DNA from: Daucus carota subsp. sativus
Taxonomy: Eukaryota > Streptophyta > Magnoliopsida > Apiales > Apiaceae
Assembly: GCF_001625215.2 (NCBI RefSeq)
Contig: NC_030381.2
Location: 42,592,689 to 42,656,688 of the forward strand
Direction of reading: 5' to 3'
DNA length: 64,000 bases
Positions 11,806 through 24,800 of the stretch are shown piece after piece (the first letter of the stretch is position 1; each line of letters starts with the position of its first letter). The notes under the pieces are model-generated. The model had not been told where the DNA came from. It made no database searches and saw only the letters and a list, made by a program, of their open reading frames with translations. Position numbers and translations under genes: made by a program.

Positions 11806-13971
11806 TCATAAGTACGATAAATTGTTCTGAAATATTCTCTGTCCAGGAGCAAGAAGTGCCAGAGGGTCATAAGCTGATTTTCTCTTTGCAAAGACTTCCC
11901 ATTTGGGACCAAAATGGTGCATCCACTCTTCTTGCTTATGGTAATGTGGCAGATACTGCTTTACTCCAAGTTGTGCACTCTCGCAAAATTCTAGAATTTG
12001 TTTGTTCCGTTTTAATATATGCTCTAAGCTGTCTGATCCATTTGATAAGGGAACTGCATGAGATAGGAATGCAACTAGGTAGATTATATCTTCATCTGGA
12101 AGAACCAAAGAAGTTCTGTTATTCCACCTGAAAAGAAAAAAAAGTATGATCAGTTAAGAAGTTGAGCTAATCGATATGTCAACTCATAGTAGAATTTACA
12201 ACATCAAAAAGTTGCATCCGCGGGTGTGACAAATGGTCCTACCTGCAGATGCAAGTCCTCATATCGCAAATGCATCTAGAATTGACATGTCGTTATGTGT
12301 GAGACAAATGTGTGAGACAATAACAATAGATCTAAATATAATAATATTTATGTGACTATTACTTTGATTTGTTAACTGGATAGACAAGAATAGGTCCATT
12401 ATTTGTATCCTTTAGCAAGTTGCCAAAGGCTTCTTGAGCAAACTTGTTGATTTTGCTTTTTGGAATGAAAAGATTGAGCCAGGGGTGTGGAACTTCCCAC
12501 AAGCCTTTTGATTGTAGTTTGATCTCGGATGTATGAACTCTGTCTAGAAACTCCACATATGAAACTTCTGTCGTAAAAAGTGTGGAAGAGATATAAGATA
12601 GCTGAGACAGTAACCTCTGTATTTCCTACAAAAAACAAACATATACTGGTTAGAAAACCATTTCCATTTTCTTATACAATTCAATATGACAAAGCCTCAC
12701 CTTATTTGTTGATTCTGTTTCCTCTGGGTTGAAGTTTTTCGCCAACTCCAGACAAAATAGGAGTTTCCCCTCTGATATGAATTGACTGGCTCGAACTGAG
12801 TCTTGTGGGGTGAAGTTTGATCTCCAATCATTCATAAGATTTGTTTTGTTCTTTATTACAAGTCCTTCAATGTAATCAAATGTTTTTTCAACAGAAATAA
12901 GATATTCTTGGTCTTTGGAGAATGTTGAGAAGTCTGAGTACAGCACTCTGATCCACTTGACCTGTTAAGTTTTGTGTTAGTTAAATATAAGTTGATTGAA
13001 ATAACCAAAATTTTTAATTTTTAAAAGTTTCATCGTTACCTTATGTGGTGCAGGTTGTAATGATATTCTTGCGCGGGTTATTACACCAAACTGACCAAGT
13101 CCTCCAAGAACACCATAAAAGAGGTCTGTGTTCTGACTTTCTGAACAATTTACCACTTCCCCTTTTCCTGCAATTAGTAACAAAGTTTATAGCATTCAAT
13201 ATGCATGTTCAGATATACCATCAGTTTAAACTGGAACAAAAATGACTAGGTTCAGATGATCCTATACATGTGTGGTGTGTTGCTTCTTCACCTAGGTAGA
13301 TATCTAATTATAAAATCATTTACCATATATTATCATGCATTCAAATGCATAAATATGGAAATCGTGTGTGTACATTCTTATGTACCTGTGACAACTTCCA
13401 GCTGATGTACATTATTGATCTGTGGACCATGTCGAAAAGCCTGACCACTGATTCCTGCATTGGACAAAGTACCACCAACACTGAGATGTAAATAATCTGT
13501 CCAAGACTTTGGTGTTAAGCCATATTTTAGGCTTTCATGCAGTATATTTATCCACAGTGCACCACCAGAAACATCCACATAACAAGTTTTTCCGATGTGA
13601 AACTGCATTTTTTGTCTCCAGAGTGACTCCATACTAATAACAATTCCTCGGTTAGCTTGTGACTGACCGTGAAGTGAGTGACCGCGGCCTCTAGCTGCAA
13701 TTTTGAGCTCCGTATATGGACCCATCTGCCAAACATGCTTTATGATAGTAGAAATATCAGAAACTGACTTTGGATGAAGGACTGCTAGCGGAGAGTAACG
13801 GTACTGATCACCAAAGTCTTTGGCTGCGAATTCATTATCTGTGAAACTGAGGTGTCCATCCAGAACAACTGTCCTGAGTGATAGTGGAATACTAGGAAAA
13901 CAAAAGTTCAGCTTAATTGCTAGAGAGGTTAAGAACAAGACCATAAAGACTTTTACACATAAATATTTCAT
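11806..13971 (-). CDS. Cytokinin dehydrogenase (CKX1/CKX6-like), secretory
   Basis: FAD-dependent oxidase that irreversibly cleaves the N6 side chain of isoprenoid cytokinins. Exons are 13386-13971, 13040-13167, 12701-12961, 12363-12625 and 11806-12127, giving 519 residues, and five exons is typical of the family. A hydrophobic N-terminus (about residues 5-25) suggests entry into the secretory pathway. The FAD domain carries [11 protein letters not shown] (His about residue 105), the site of covalent flavin attachment in this family, followed by [17 protein letters not shown] and [18 protein letters not shown]. The C-terminal substrate-binding half contains [21 protein letters not shown] and the terminal LLAPGQRIF, close to CKX ends. 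The wording around GRGHSLHGQ and SWTDYLHL is nearest to the CKX1-type clade, but I cannot place the paralogue with certainty. Confidence 0.95.
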
Positions 13972-16079
13972 TCTAGTTTGTAAGAGTGGATTGAATAGAA
14001 TAGGTGAGAGCTTTGTTATTTAGTTTGTGGGCTTGTGAAAATTGAGGTCTGGATGAGTTATGAAATGAAGGTTTGAAGAGGTTATATATAGAGTACTTGC
14101 ATACTTGGATGAGAATATATTGAAGATTTATTTACTTGTATATTAGCTTTTCCTGATGTCTGTTGATAAAGATAACTGAAGCCAGGAATATATGCCAAGT
14201 TGAAGATAAAAGTTAAAAGAAAGATTTCACAAATCTTAGCACTTTCTTACACAGTTTCAATCACATTTAATACATTTATCTTTTTCAGTTACCATGCCAT
14301 TTGTTTAAAAGTTGTAGGATTCTTACCAGATTGTCTCCAGTGACATGTATGGCTATGGTTGTGGCTTCATGACATGATTGGTGAATGTATTCAAATTCTA
14401 CATTGTTGTCAAATAGCAAACATTGAGTATCTTCTATCAGATTGGATGAGAGACCAGGGGGATGGTCGTTGATTCGTTTCAATTGGCATTGCACTGAATG
14501 GCCCATTTCACACATGGACATGGGTTCTTGAGGGGGTTATAAGATCTATGATTGGTTGTTTGGGACCTCCTGGGGATAGTCCTGATGGCCTACGAGAGTG
14601 ATGAGTTGACGTGGAGTCGCCGAAAGTCACTGATTAGCCAACTATGTTGCATTGACAAGAATGCTATTGGGTGCACTTCCATTTATACATCAACAACAGT
14701 GTTTGTATAACAGGTTGTGAATTTGTGCTAGACTACAACTGGTTGTACATTTATTTTATTAAAATTGGTTTGCAAATACAAGTTTATATTTCTGAAGTTG
14801 TCATGCCTACTCTAAATATGAAATTGTCACCCTGACTCCCAATCATCTGGCAAAAATGGAGTCATCTGCAATCTGTTTGATCCAATTATTATTAAGGTTT
14901 ATAGTTTGACCTCTAAATCATGAAAAAACATTAAAGATATTTTTAGAGGATTCCTTTGTCAATATTCTTTGTATCCCATTTTCAGTGCAAGGGTAAAAAA
15001 CCAGAGTGCAGAGTAGTCACTTTCTGTAGAGGATTCATGGAGCACCCCATGTCCCCTCTGTAATCTTATCTGATAGATCTTGGTGTCAATTTAGTTGACA
15101 CAAATATGCTTTTGACCATGAGATTTCATCAGTAAATGTTTTGCAATGGATAAAAAAGGTATCAAGAATCATATCATATGAAAAGTTAGCAGAAACTGAG
15201 AATGGATATGTTTTGTTTAGGTGATAAAAAGGAGGAGACATGCAAGGATATCTTAAACTTTATCACAAGATCTTATACTTATATTGGTGTAAGTAAACTA
15301 ATGTTCTTTTGGGCCTTTAATCAACTCAGGCTTTAAAGTCAGATTCTCAAAGTTTACCAAATCCCAATCACATTATAATTTCTTATCCATGAAATCATTG
15401 TAAATCTCTAGTAAAGTGTTCAGTATCTGTATTTTCATGACCCATTGGGCTTACCAATACAATTTTTAGTTGTTTTCAAGTGAATGATATGTAAGCATCA
15501 ATCTGAAACTCCTCTCTTTTTTGTTTAGTTTTATCTTTTATCACTTCTGCAGACTGCAGCACTTGTTTTTGTAAGAAACTCAGAAGAGCTGTATAAATCT
15601 TGCATATTAAGATTATTAAGACATACATTTTCTTGTAATACATGCTCGCGCGATGAATATGCTTTATAACTTTGTGTGACTTGAAAATGAAGTAAAGAAA
15701 TTGTGGAGAACAGCTGGTCTGGGAGTCCAGAAGTAAGAAGAATGGTCTTTTATTTCTTTTTCAGAAAAGAAAGAAAGAATGATTTTTACTTTTTTAAGAC
15801 AAGCAGAAAGCATAAAGATCTTTATAATGCTAAGAATTGTGGATAATAAAAGAGAGATTGATTGCTTAAACAAATTATTCTGAAGGCTAAGGCTGTGATA
15901 TACATTGTACTGGTAAACTTCATAGTTTATTCAGATCAAGTTAACAACTCGAATTTTCTTGAATTTATTTGAAAGTATGATACTTGAAAATGATCCAGAA
16001 ATGTATAAGTACACACCAAAATTATCATCAAATTCATAAATCTGAACCAGCAACGATGAAACATTGATGTACAGCATTC
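13972..16079. other. Intergenic region: CKX promoter side and IQD 3' side
   Basis: Apart from the CKX TATA box, I see only AT-rich non-coding sequence here. No mobile-element termini or conserved coding blocks are recognisable. Confidence 0.5.
14080..14092 (-). promoter_or_regulatory. Likely TATA box of the cytokinin dehydrogenase gene
   Basis: Read on the minus strand this is CTATATATAACC, about 110 bases upstream of the start codon at 13971, a normal distance for a plant TATA element plus a short 5' UTR. Confidence 0.5.
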
Positions 16080-18177
16080 TTAATCAACGCTGAGATATTT
16101 GGAACTTCTGTGGGATTTTACAGGACCTTTAAAGCCAGGAGATCTCTGCATAAAGCCACTGGTAGGATTTGTAAACATGCTTATTGCTGTCACCTCACTA
16201 TTAATAGAAGATATAGGTGATAACTTGTGCTTGTAAGGAGAAAATGTTTCAGAGTTCGAATCAAAGCTCATAGGCCTTAATCTTGGTGAACTCAATGATC
16301 TAGATTTTGCCTTGGCGGATTCTGTAGCAGCCATGTAAGTGGGAACAACAGGAGATCCTCCTCCTGTAGAATATCCATCTCCTGTTGAGCGTTGCTTCCG
16401 ATGATGTATTGAATTTCTTGTTGGCAATTCAGATTCTTCATTGTGAGATTGCTTATGTACATTTCTTGACCTCACTTGTTTTACACCAGCTTCATTGTCT
16501 TTATTTCTATCCCTCATTGAGAAAACTGATACAAGGTTTTGTAGATCCTCCGTTTTAGCTAACCTGGTATCCACCCATTGTTCTAACCAGTATCTCCATC
16601 TTCCATCTATTTTGTTCTGCTCTAGTTCTGCTGACCTCTGGTTTTTTTTACCTTAGGGTTAGAAACTGATATGATAACTTCATAACAGAACAAACTTTTT
16701 GCATAACATCTTACTTAAAAGTATATTGTACAGGTATATATGATTATAAGAAAACCGACTATAAGTGTCTGAGAAACTGATCAAAGGTTGAAGTGGTTAA
16801 GAAGCTGTCTAAAATGTTGTTATCATCTGAGACACGAAAAATCTGTAGACTGTAGTACTAGATAGTAAGGGAACAGAATGACACTGAGGTTCTTTGTATA
16901 GTTCTAGAACAGTGTCTAATATGCAGTCAGTTGCAAACTATCATGTTATAACAAGAAAATTTATAAGTTCTTATCATCATCTATAAATCACCTTTTGTTT
17001 TGGAAAATAGAAAGTCTAGATTTCAGAAGTATGAATTAGCAGGAACAGTAAAAATCTGGATGAAATGCTTGAGTTAAGAAGAGGAACCATACTCTATTGC
17101 TGAAAGTGTACTCTTTGATTCTTTCTCTCTTGATAGCAGCCATTCTCTTGCTTGAGGAAAGAGCATTTTCTTCTTCTTTTGTCAATAAACTGTCATCCCA
17201 CCGTCTCTGACTGTTCTGATCAATCTACAAATTCATCCGAACCAGTTTTTATAAAATCACTGAGCATAGAAAGGACTAAAGTTTAAAACTCTTATATTTG
17301 AGACAGCCCATTTTACTGGAAAACAAGATACCTTGATGTCTTTGCCTTTAAATTCTACTGGTTCTTTGTTTCCCTGGGAATAAGAAGTGCTATCTGCCAT
17401 TTGGCTTCTTTTTGCACATACCTGTGACTGTATATTTACTACTGATTGCAACTGATTCAGCGTGGTGATAGCCTGGCGCCTAACAAGTTCACCTCTGATA
17501 ATAGCTTGAAGCCTAACTATTCCCTTCAATGCACATAAAGCTTTTCTTGCCTGGATCAGCCATAATAAAAAGTTGAGGCTAACGATTCCTATGATACATT
17601 ATTGCTCACATCCTAAAACGAGTCCCACTTTTCAAATTTTATTACTTTAAAAGAACCTCAGAATAGAAAGACTTACAAGACAACCCCTAAAGGCTGTTTG
17701 GATTTTGGTGGCTGCAAGTTCTTGGATCTCCCTTCCCCACTGAGGTGTTGATGGAGGAGCATTGTATTGAAAATTTATACTTGAGAATTCCCGGGCTTCA
17801 TCTTCACTGTGATAGGTATATTGAGGGGTACTAGAGGGCTGATCAAAAACATCTGCTGCAGTTTCATCAGGTGTAGCATCTGTGAAACTGGCCACATTAC
17901 AATCTTGCTTGCTCTGCGCTACCTCTGCTTCACTGACCTTTGTCTCTCTTGATGGCGACGCTGCTGATATGGAGGGTAATCGCTTGATCTTAAATTTTCC
18001 AAGAAACCATCTCCTTCTCCTTTGCTTCTGTCAGTGTAGATATATTAGCTGTGAGAATATGCAGAAATCAGGTAACCATAGAAAATCATACTATACAGCA
18101 TATACCTTGTACTGGTTTGTATAAGTATCTGAAACGAAGAACTTCTTCACTAGGCTGAACCAGCTCTTTTTTGCCAT
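16080..18177 (-). CDS. IQ67-domain (IQD) calmodulin-binding protein
   Basis: Plant IQD proteins bind calmodulin and scaffold microtubule- or membrane-associated complexes. Exons are 18106-18177, 17677-18027, 17332-17550, 17093-17224 and 16080-16637, giving 443 residues. The protein starts MAKKSWFSLVKKFF, typical of the family, followed by a basic stretch (QRRRRWFLGKFKIKR). The IQ67 core spans exons 2-3: ATKIQTAFRGCLARKA, then LKGIVRLQAIIRGELVRRQA, with an intron at the conserved place inside the first IQ motif. Next come a basic helix (MAAIKRERIKEYTFSNR) and GRWRYWLEQWVD. The tail is serine-rich and basic, and ends with an SPGF segment. The exon 5 acceptor was placed at 16638 because only this keeps phase and gives NR-RSAELEQ. 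The order of blocks resembles the IQD5/IQD11-type group, but the exact orthologue is uncertain. Confidence 0.92.
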
Positions 18178-21100
18178 AGAACCATCACTTGGCATTAAAC
18201 TAATGACAATCTCAAATTTAAATCATGAAAGTGATAAGAACTAGATTTCTTCAGTTCCCATAATAGCGAAATAATGACAGTGATCAAATCATAACTGAGA
18301 AACTCAAAAGCTGGCTTTAATACACGTAGGCAAGAATTCACATTTCTCAGATTATAGAAAATCTGTTGAGGGGAAAAAGCACAGTAAAATTCTTGGAAAA
18401 GAACCTATTGGAGCTCGAAAACTGTCAAGAATATCAGACAGAAAAGCCTTGATTTTACAAAAACAATAGTATTCTATATTACCCGAAATTACAAAAAGCA
18501 GATATCAACAAGAAAAATAATACTAATCATATTAATCACAAAGAACTGAAACAAGCAACATCTGTAACTATATAAGCTTTGCTCTAAAGATAGTGCTCTT
18601 CCACCTCCTTTTCTTTTTTCCTTTTTTTTTTCTTTCTTGGCATTGTCTGTTTGTTTTGTTCAATTATTAGAATTATCTCATCTTTTGCATGATCAATCTC
18701 AATTGTTAACCATGTGGGCCTTATGTACTGAGCAAATATAAGGTAAAGAATTTTTTTCATTATGGAGGGGAAGTGATAATGAATTGTAAGAATCTTTATG
18801 TGTTCTGGGGCCTCCACATGTTCAAATGTTTTTCGACAACATGTGGCATTGCACAGTCGAATGTAATCCTATGGATCTTCTTGATATTGCCAACTGGCTG
18901 TACTTTTAAATAACAATGCTGAACTATAGTTCTGTTTTTAACAGGAAAAACAGGGATTCACATGCCCTAATACACATGTTTGGATTCTTAATCTCGTCGG
19001 TTAGATCATCTCCAAGGGACTCGACATTAAACATTACTCTCAACCCTTAATCACCGGGCTTAAACACTTGACAACTTATTGACAGAGGACAAACATGCTG
19101 TAGTATGAGTTCCAGAGATTCCTTTGACTTGCAAGAAATTTCGCAACTTCATAATAGAAGAACATAAATGTTGTATGAAGTACAACTGACAAAGGAATAG
19201 CAGAGGATGCTCTCAGTCTGGAATTTGGTTCTTGGTTTTGCCTTACGATAAACTTAAGAAACCGAAAGCATTTCATTAGCAAATCGTGAAATGATTGTTA
19301 TGAGTTGTCAGGATTTGCAATAATTTCAGTACAATCTAACTAGATCTAGGCCAGCCGATTGACTTGAGATCTAACCATCCAGAATGCTAAATCTGGATTC
19401 GCAATAATTTTAGAATTTCACTAAAATGTATCTGGGAACATCTGTCACCAATAGTGAATTCACTTTGAGTCGTGTCCTTGAAATGCAAACGCGAACATAT
19501 TTTTCTGCAATTTTACCTCGTTACCACGCTAAGCTAGAGTAAGTTATTTTTTCCTTGTTTACTTGAAATGTGATTCCGGAGTCTGGACTACATTTCCACA
19601 AATATGGAATATCTGTCCGGGATAAACCAACTTTTCCGCGTGTGATCAAGAGATAAGAAAGTAGTGTGGAAAAGGTATGCAGGCCACTTAACACTCACAT
19701 ACCCTACTGGCAATGTAATTTGATGCTTGAATTCTGTTGTTCCTAATCCTTAAGGCTTAAAGTAGCAAGACAGAGAGGAAGAGTACATTATTGAGAAATG
19801 TGGGCTAACTCGTATTGTGCAACGGTATAGAGAATGTCAGAAGAAAACAGGACCAATCTTGGACTTTAGAAGAGAAAGACAGCTATTTGGTAGCCCCATT
19901 TATTATACTTTGTTACAATACCCTAAATTTCATTCCTCTATATGTGGACTCAACTTCTCTGTTTCTTTGTATTTGGTTTTTTTTCAATGAAAATGAAATG
20001 AGAAGAAACTGAGAAAAGTCCTACTCACAAGCATCCCCCTCAAGTTCTAATTTTTAAGTTTAGTTTTACGATAGACATTTAACCATCACGTCGAACACAG
20101 CCTTCATAAATAAAGGATTGAACAGGACGTAATAAAAATAAGAGATACCGGGAACTATGTCATCATTGCATAAAAGAAATGATTTGATGTTGCCTTGGTA
20201 AACAGGTTGTAAAACAGTATACTAGTATAGCATACCATCATAGTTGCAATGTAGTTTCGGGTAGAAAGATAAGAATTTATTGTGCTGACACACAGTTGCG
20301 CAACTTATTGGTTATTCATTGAAGCAGATAAATAATTTTTCAATGATAGTAGCTGGTACACTGGTGTTAAGCTCCAAGTTGAGGTATCCTGATACTAACA
20401 AATTAGTACGCTAATCTTATTACTAATGCCATTTCAATGGCAAATAACAGTGTCGGTGATTAAGAGAGATTTTAGATGTTATATACAACTAATATTGGCC
20501 ATGATTCCGTGCTTCAGTCTTTCACAAATTCTTTCTGAATTCTAATGTAATCAAGTTGCCTCACTGCAACCACTAGCTTGTCGTAGACTTTCTCAAAGAA
20601 GCTAAATTAAGCATGCCTCCGTATCTGGTCAAAGTGCAACGTATAATGCAATTCCATGTAAACAGGTCCCATCCCATTATTCAACCAAAACTCGTCACTT
20701 GTTTCAAGGCGATAATCAAATCATTTATGTTTGCCAGGGAATTGGTTCAGAACTAAAACTCCAAAGAGCTGAATGTTTACAATATAGATGAAACAGGAAG
20801 TCAGACAAGCTAGAAGAGGAAAACTCTCCATATCAATCATTGAGCCACAAGTTCAAGTTGTCCAGAAGTGAGAGGTTAGACAAGCTCTGAGATATTGGAC
20901 CACAGTTTTGTTTGAGAGAGATTGAAAGAAAGCAACTGTCTCCAATTGCCATATCATCCAGTATTGCCTAATAGATTTTTAAGTTTTGAACTAGACGGTT
21001 TCTCCTATGCATGATAGATAATACTGGCAATAGCATTCCAGCCCAAACAAGAATAGGAGTTGAGGTTGCAAGACTCGTGCAAGTATTTAAATATGAGAAA

Positions 21101-21865
21101 TGGAGGGAGTTCCCTTTCACACATATTGACGAAAAAGCATAGAGAATGGAGAAATAGTAGAGATACTAAAAACATTATAATGCCATCCGAAAGGAGTTAT
21201 TTGTAAAGTTTAGGGGGCTTGCAGGTTCTCAGAGCTCCTTAAACATGTCGGGAGCCTTCCAGTCACTTGACAGTTGGAGTCTTGGAGAGATTCTGATGGA
21301 TATTGTCTTCATATTGCATAACTGTGCACTCTGTGCTCCATGCGCAAATTTAAAGCACCAATGTGGAGAATAATAATTTAATAATAGCAGTAGAAAATAC
21401 AATAGTATGAACAGAGAGAGTTCTTGGAGGCATCCAAATTCACTAAATCGTGACTTTACACATAAGAAAACAGAAAATCAGCTTAAACTGAAAGAAAGTT
21501 GCAGAATGGCTAATTCATTAAAATAAAATGAGTTGGACTACTAAAAGCTTGAAAGCTACAGGAATCAATATGTTGAAATAATAACTAAAGGAACAAGCTG
21601 GGGAGCAAGGCAGCTAGCAGATATGATATTGAGTATATGCTATGAAACAAAAGACCAAAGCTGCTCGATATTAATAATACAAAATCTTAAGTAACATCAA
21701 TTTTACCAGCATATTACATCCCAGGAACTGAGCCAGCTCAACATACATTCGGCCAAATATTCTCTTCATTAATTTTTATCTACAGGTTACATAAACATTT
21801 ATTACAAAAGTGCAATTAGTTCAAGGTCATAATTTGTAACACACAACATCAGTTTTTGTATCATC
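18178..21865. other. Divergent intergenic region between IQD and purple acid phosphatase
   Basis: About 3.7 kb of AT-rich sequence serving as upstream DNA for both flanking genes. I find no conserved coding block, no inverted-repeat termini and no RNA gene that I can support. The short open frames look random. Confidence 0.5.
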
Positions 21866-24800
21866 ATGGAACAACGAGTCTCGTTTAAACTTTTCATAAT
21901 TTTCCTCAGTAACATCTTCGTTCTTTTGTGTCTTTTTTCAACTTCTTCTTCTCAATCTCCACCTCGCGTGGATAACTTAACAAAGTCTGAGTTTGCTAAC
22001 CATACTGCTATATCAGATTTCCGGACTATAAACAGGAGATCATTAGAGGAATGTCCTGATCCCAACCCATATCTTCAAATTGCTGTCAGCTCTAGAAATT
22101 CCAAACTTGCTGATGACGAATTCGTTACAGTTACTATAACTGGAGTTTTATTACCATCAGAAAGTGATTGGGTAGCTATGGTATCTCCGGCACATTCTAA
22201 GTAAGACCTAAACTGAAACATATTAAAATTGACAGAGCAAACATGTATTTCTAATGATCATGAGCAATATAGCATGTAAAAGTGAAGACAAACCTACTTC
22301 AGTTACATTTTTCACACTCATCATTCGACTTTGATAATTTGGTCTTCGACATGCATGCAGTGTGACAAGCTGTCCATCGAATGCCATTGAATACCTGCAA
22401 ACTGGGGATTACAGTACACTTCCACTTCTCTGCCATTACCCTGTCAAGGTATACAATCTCTCTAACATGCAAATTAAATTATCTTTAGATTTGCGCCAAC
22501 TAAGGTTAATTAGTTAAATTTGCTAAAAGTGAAACAAAACTCTGAACCTGATCATTAAATTATGGGTATGAATACTTAAATTTTATAATTACAAGCAAAT
22601 TAAAACAAAGAATGCTAACAAAATAAGTGCATGCAGGCACAGTACGTGAGCAGTGATCCAGGTTACCTTGGATGCAAGAAAAAGGAATGTAAAAAACGAG
22701 ATAAAGGAGGCGCTTGTGTAGTAACAACCTGCAGCGCTTCACTAAAATTCCATGTTATTAACATCAGAACTGATATTGAGTTTGTCTTCTTTTCTGGAGG
22801 ATTTCTGACGCCCTGTATTCTTAAACGATCCACGCCTAGGCCTTTTGCAAATCCAAAAATACCGTTGTATGGACATCTTTCAAGCATCGACTCCACAGGA
22901 AACTCAGTAAGTACAAATACTCATAAACTCATACATAGTATGTAGTGTTCAATTTGATGGCAAGTTTACAAGGACTCCTAAAAATAGAATATTGTAATTT
23001 TATTGAAAGAATTGCGTAGAGGGAATTATACCATACTTTGCTCATACAAATTTGAATTTGAGTTCGATTCATTGTGTTGCATGCAGATGAGGGTAACATG
23101 GGTCAGTGGAGATAATTCGCCACAGCAAGTTCAGTATGGAAATGGAAAGTCCCAGATATCTACGGTGACTACATTTTCACAAGATGATATGTGTAGTAAG
23201 TACATCAATATCTACTGCAGAGTTGTCTAAGAAATTATAAATTGGAGTTTATTAGACAACATCCTGATAAAAAAAAGTTCTTCTGGAATCTGTCAAAAGG
23301 TTCTATACCAGAAAGTCCAGCAAAAGATTTCGGATGGCATGATCCAGGTTACATTCATTCAGCAGTCATGACCGGCCTTGAGCCATCCACTACTTTGTCC
23401 TACAGATATGGAAGGTCACTTTTCCATTTTCTCTTTTTCCTTTCTATTTTCTAAAATCTTCCTCTTCTCGAACCTGGTTTTTTCAACCTTTCCACTTTTC
23501 TCAAGTTGTTTCTTTGGATTCTTCTTGCTTCCTTTATATATTTAAGCTAAAAGATCTTATTAAGGAAAGATAAGTTATGCATATACATTATCAACAAATG
23601 CAGCAACTCAGCTGGTTGGAGTAATTATACAAAGTTCAAGACTCCGCCTGCTGGAGGATCAGATGAAGTCAGATTTCTTGCATTCGGTGACATGGGCAAG
23701 GCTCCTCGCGACCCTTCTTTAGAACACTACATCCAGGTTAACTAAGCACAACACAATTAAAACGCGTTTGTGTGTGGTGACAGATGACAATAATATTATC
23801 AATATAAATAATTGTAATTTCTGTGCGATGTATAGCCAGGTTCAATATCAGTAGTGAACTCCCTGGCAAGCGAAGTATCATCAGGAAATATAGATTCAAT
23901 ATTTCACATTGGAGACATAAGCTATGCAACTGGATTTCTTGTAGAATGGGACTTCTTTCTTCACCTTATAAGTCCCCTTGCTGCTCAGCTTTCTTATATG
24001 ACAGCTATCGGAAACCATGAAAGGTACTTAACTAGTAGTTTTAGGGTCAGGTTCTAATAGGAACATGACTAAATTTCCAAAAGTGCAGAACAGTATAAAG
24101 CAACATTAAAAAGGGTTTAGAACATTTTGGTTCTCCGATTCTCATTTTGAGTATGGTTCTCACTTAAACCGGACCCTGTATATCTAAATATGGCTAGAAA
24201 TATTTTCCAGCTGCTCCATGTAGACCTGGCAATTCGTGCAGATGGTGTACTTTCATGTCGTGTACCTTTTCGTGTCGTGTACTCAAAGGCCAAACACAAA
24301 ACCGACCCGTTTAGCGTTCGTGTATTTTCGTGTCATGTACTTCCGTTTTCGTGTCGTTCTCGTGTCGTGTTTCGTGTAAAATCGAATTTAAATATAAATA
24401 TAAATTAATGTAAATATTAGATTTCTAGGCAAAAAATTTACAAAATAGTATGAAATATATATATTTAAATCATTTACACTTACAATATTATAAACTATGT
24501 ATTTTAAAAGAAAATATACATATATTTATTATAAATATACATATTTATAATTAAATATTAATATTTAACTATTAAATCATATTATTTCGTGTACCTCGTG
24601 TCGTGTCGTGTACCCGAAGGGTAAACACAAAACCGACACGACATCTCAGTCGTCTACTTCGTGTCGTATACCTTTTCGTGTCGTGTAACTCAAAATGCAA
24701 ACACAGACACTAAATTTTCGTGTCGTGTATTCGTGTCGTGTGAAAATTTGCCGGGTCTAGCTCCATGCAATAATTAAAAAACTTGCCTATGAGGTCTTCA

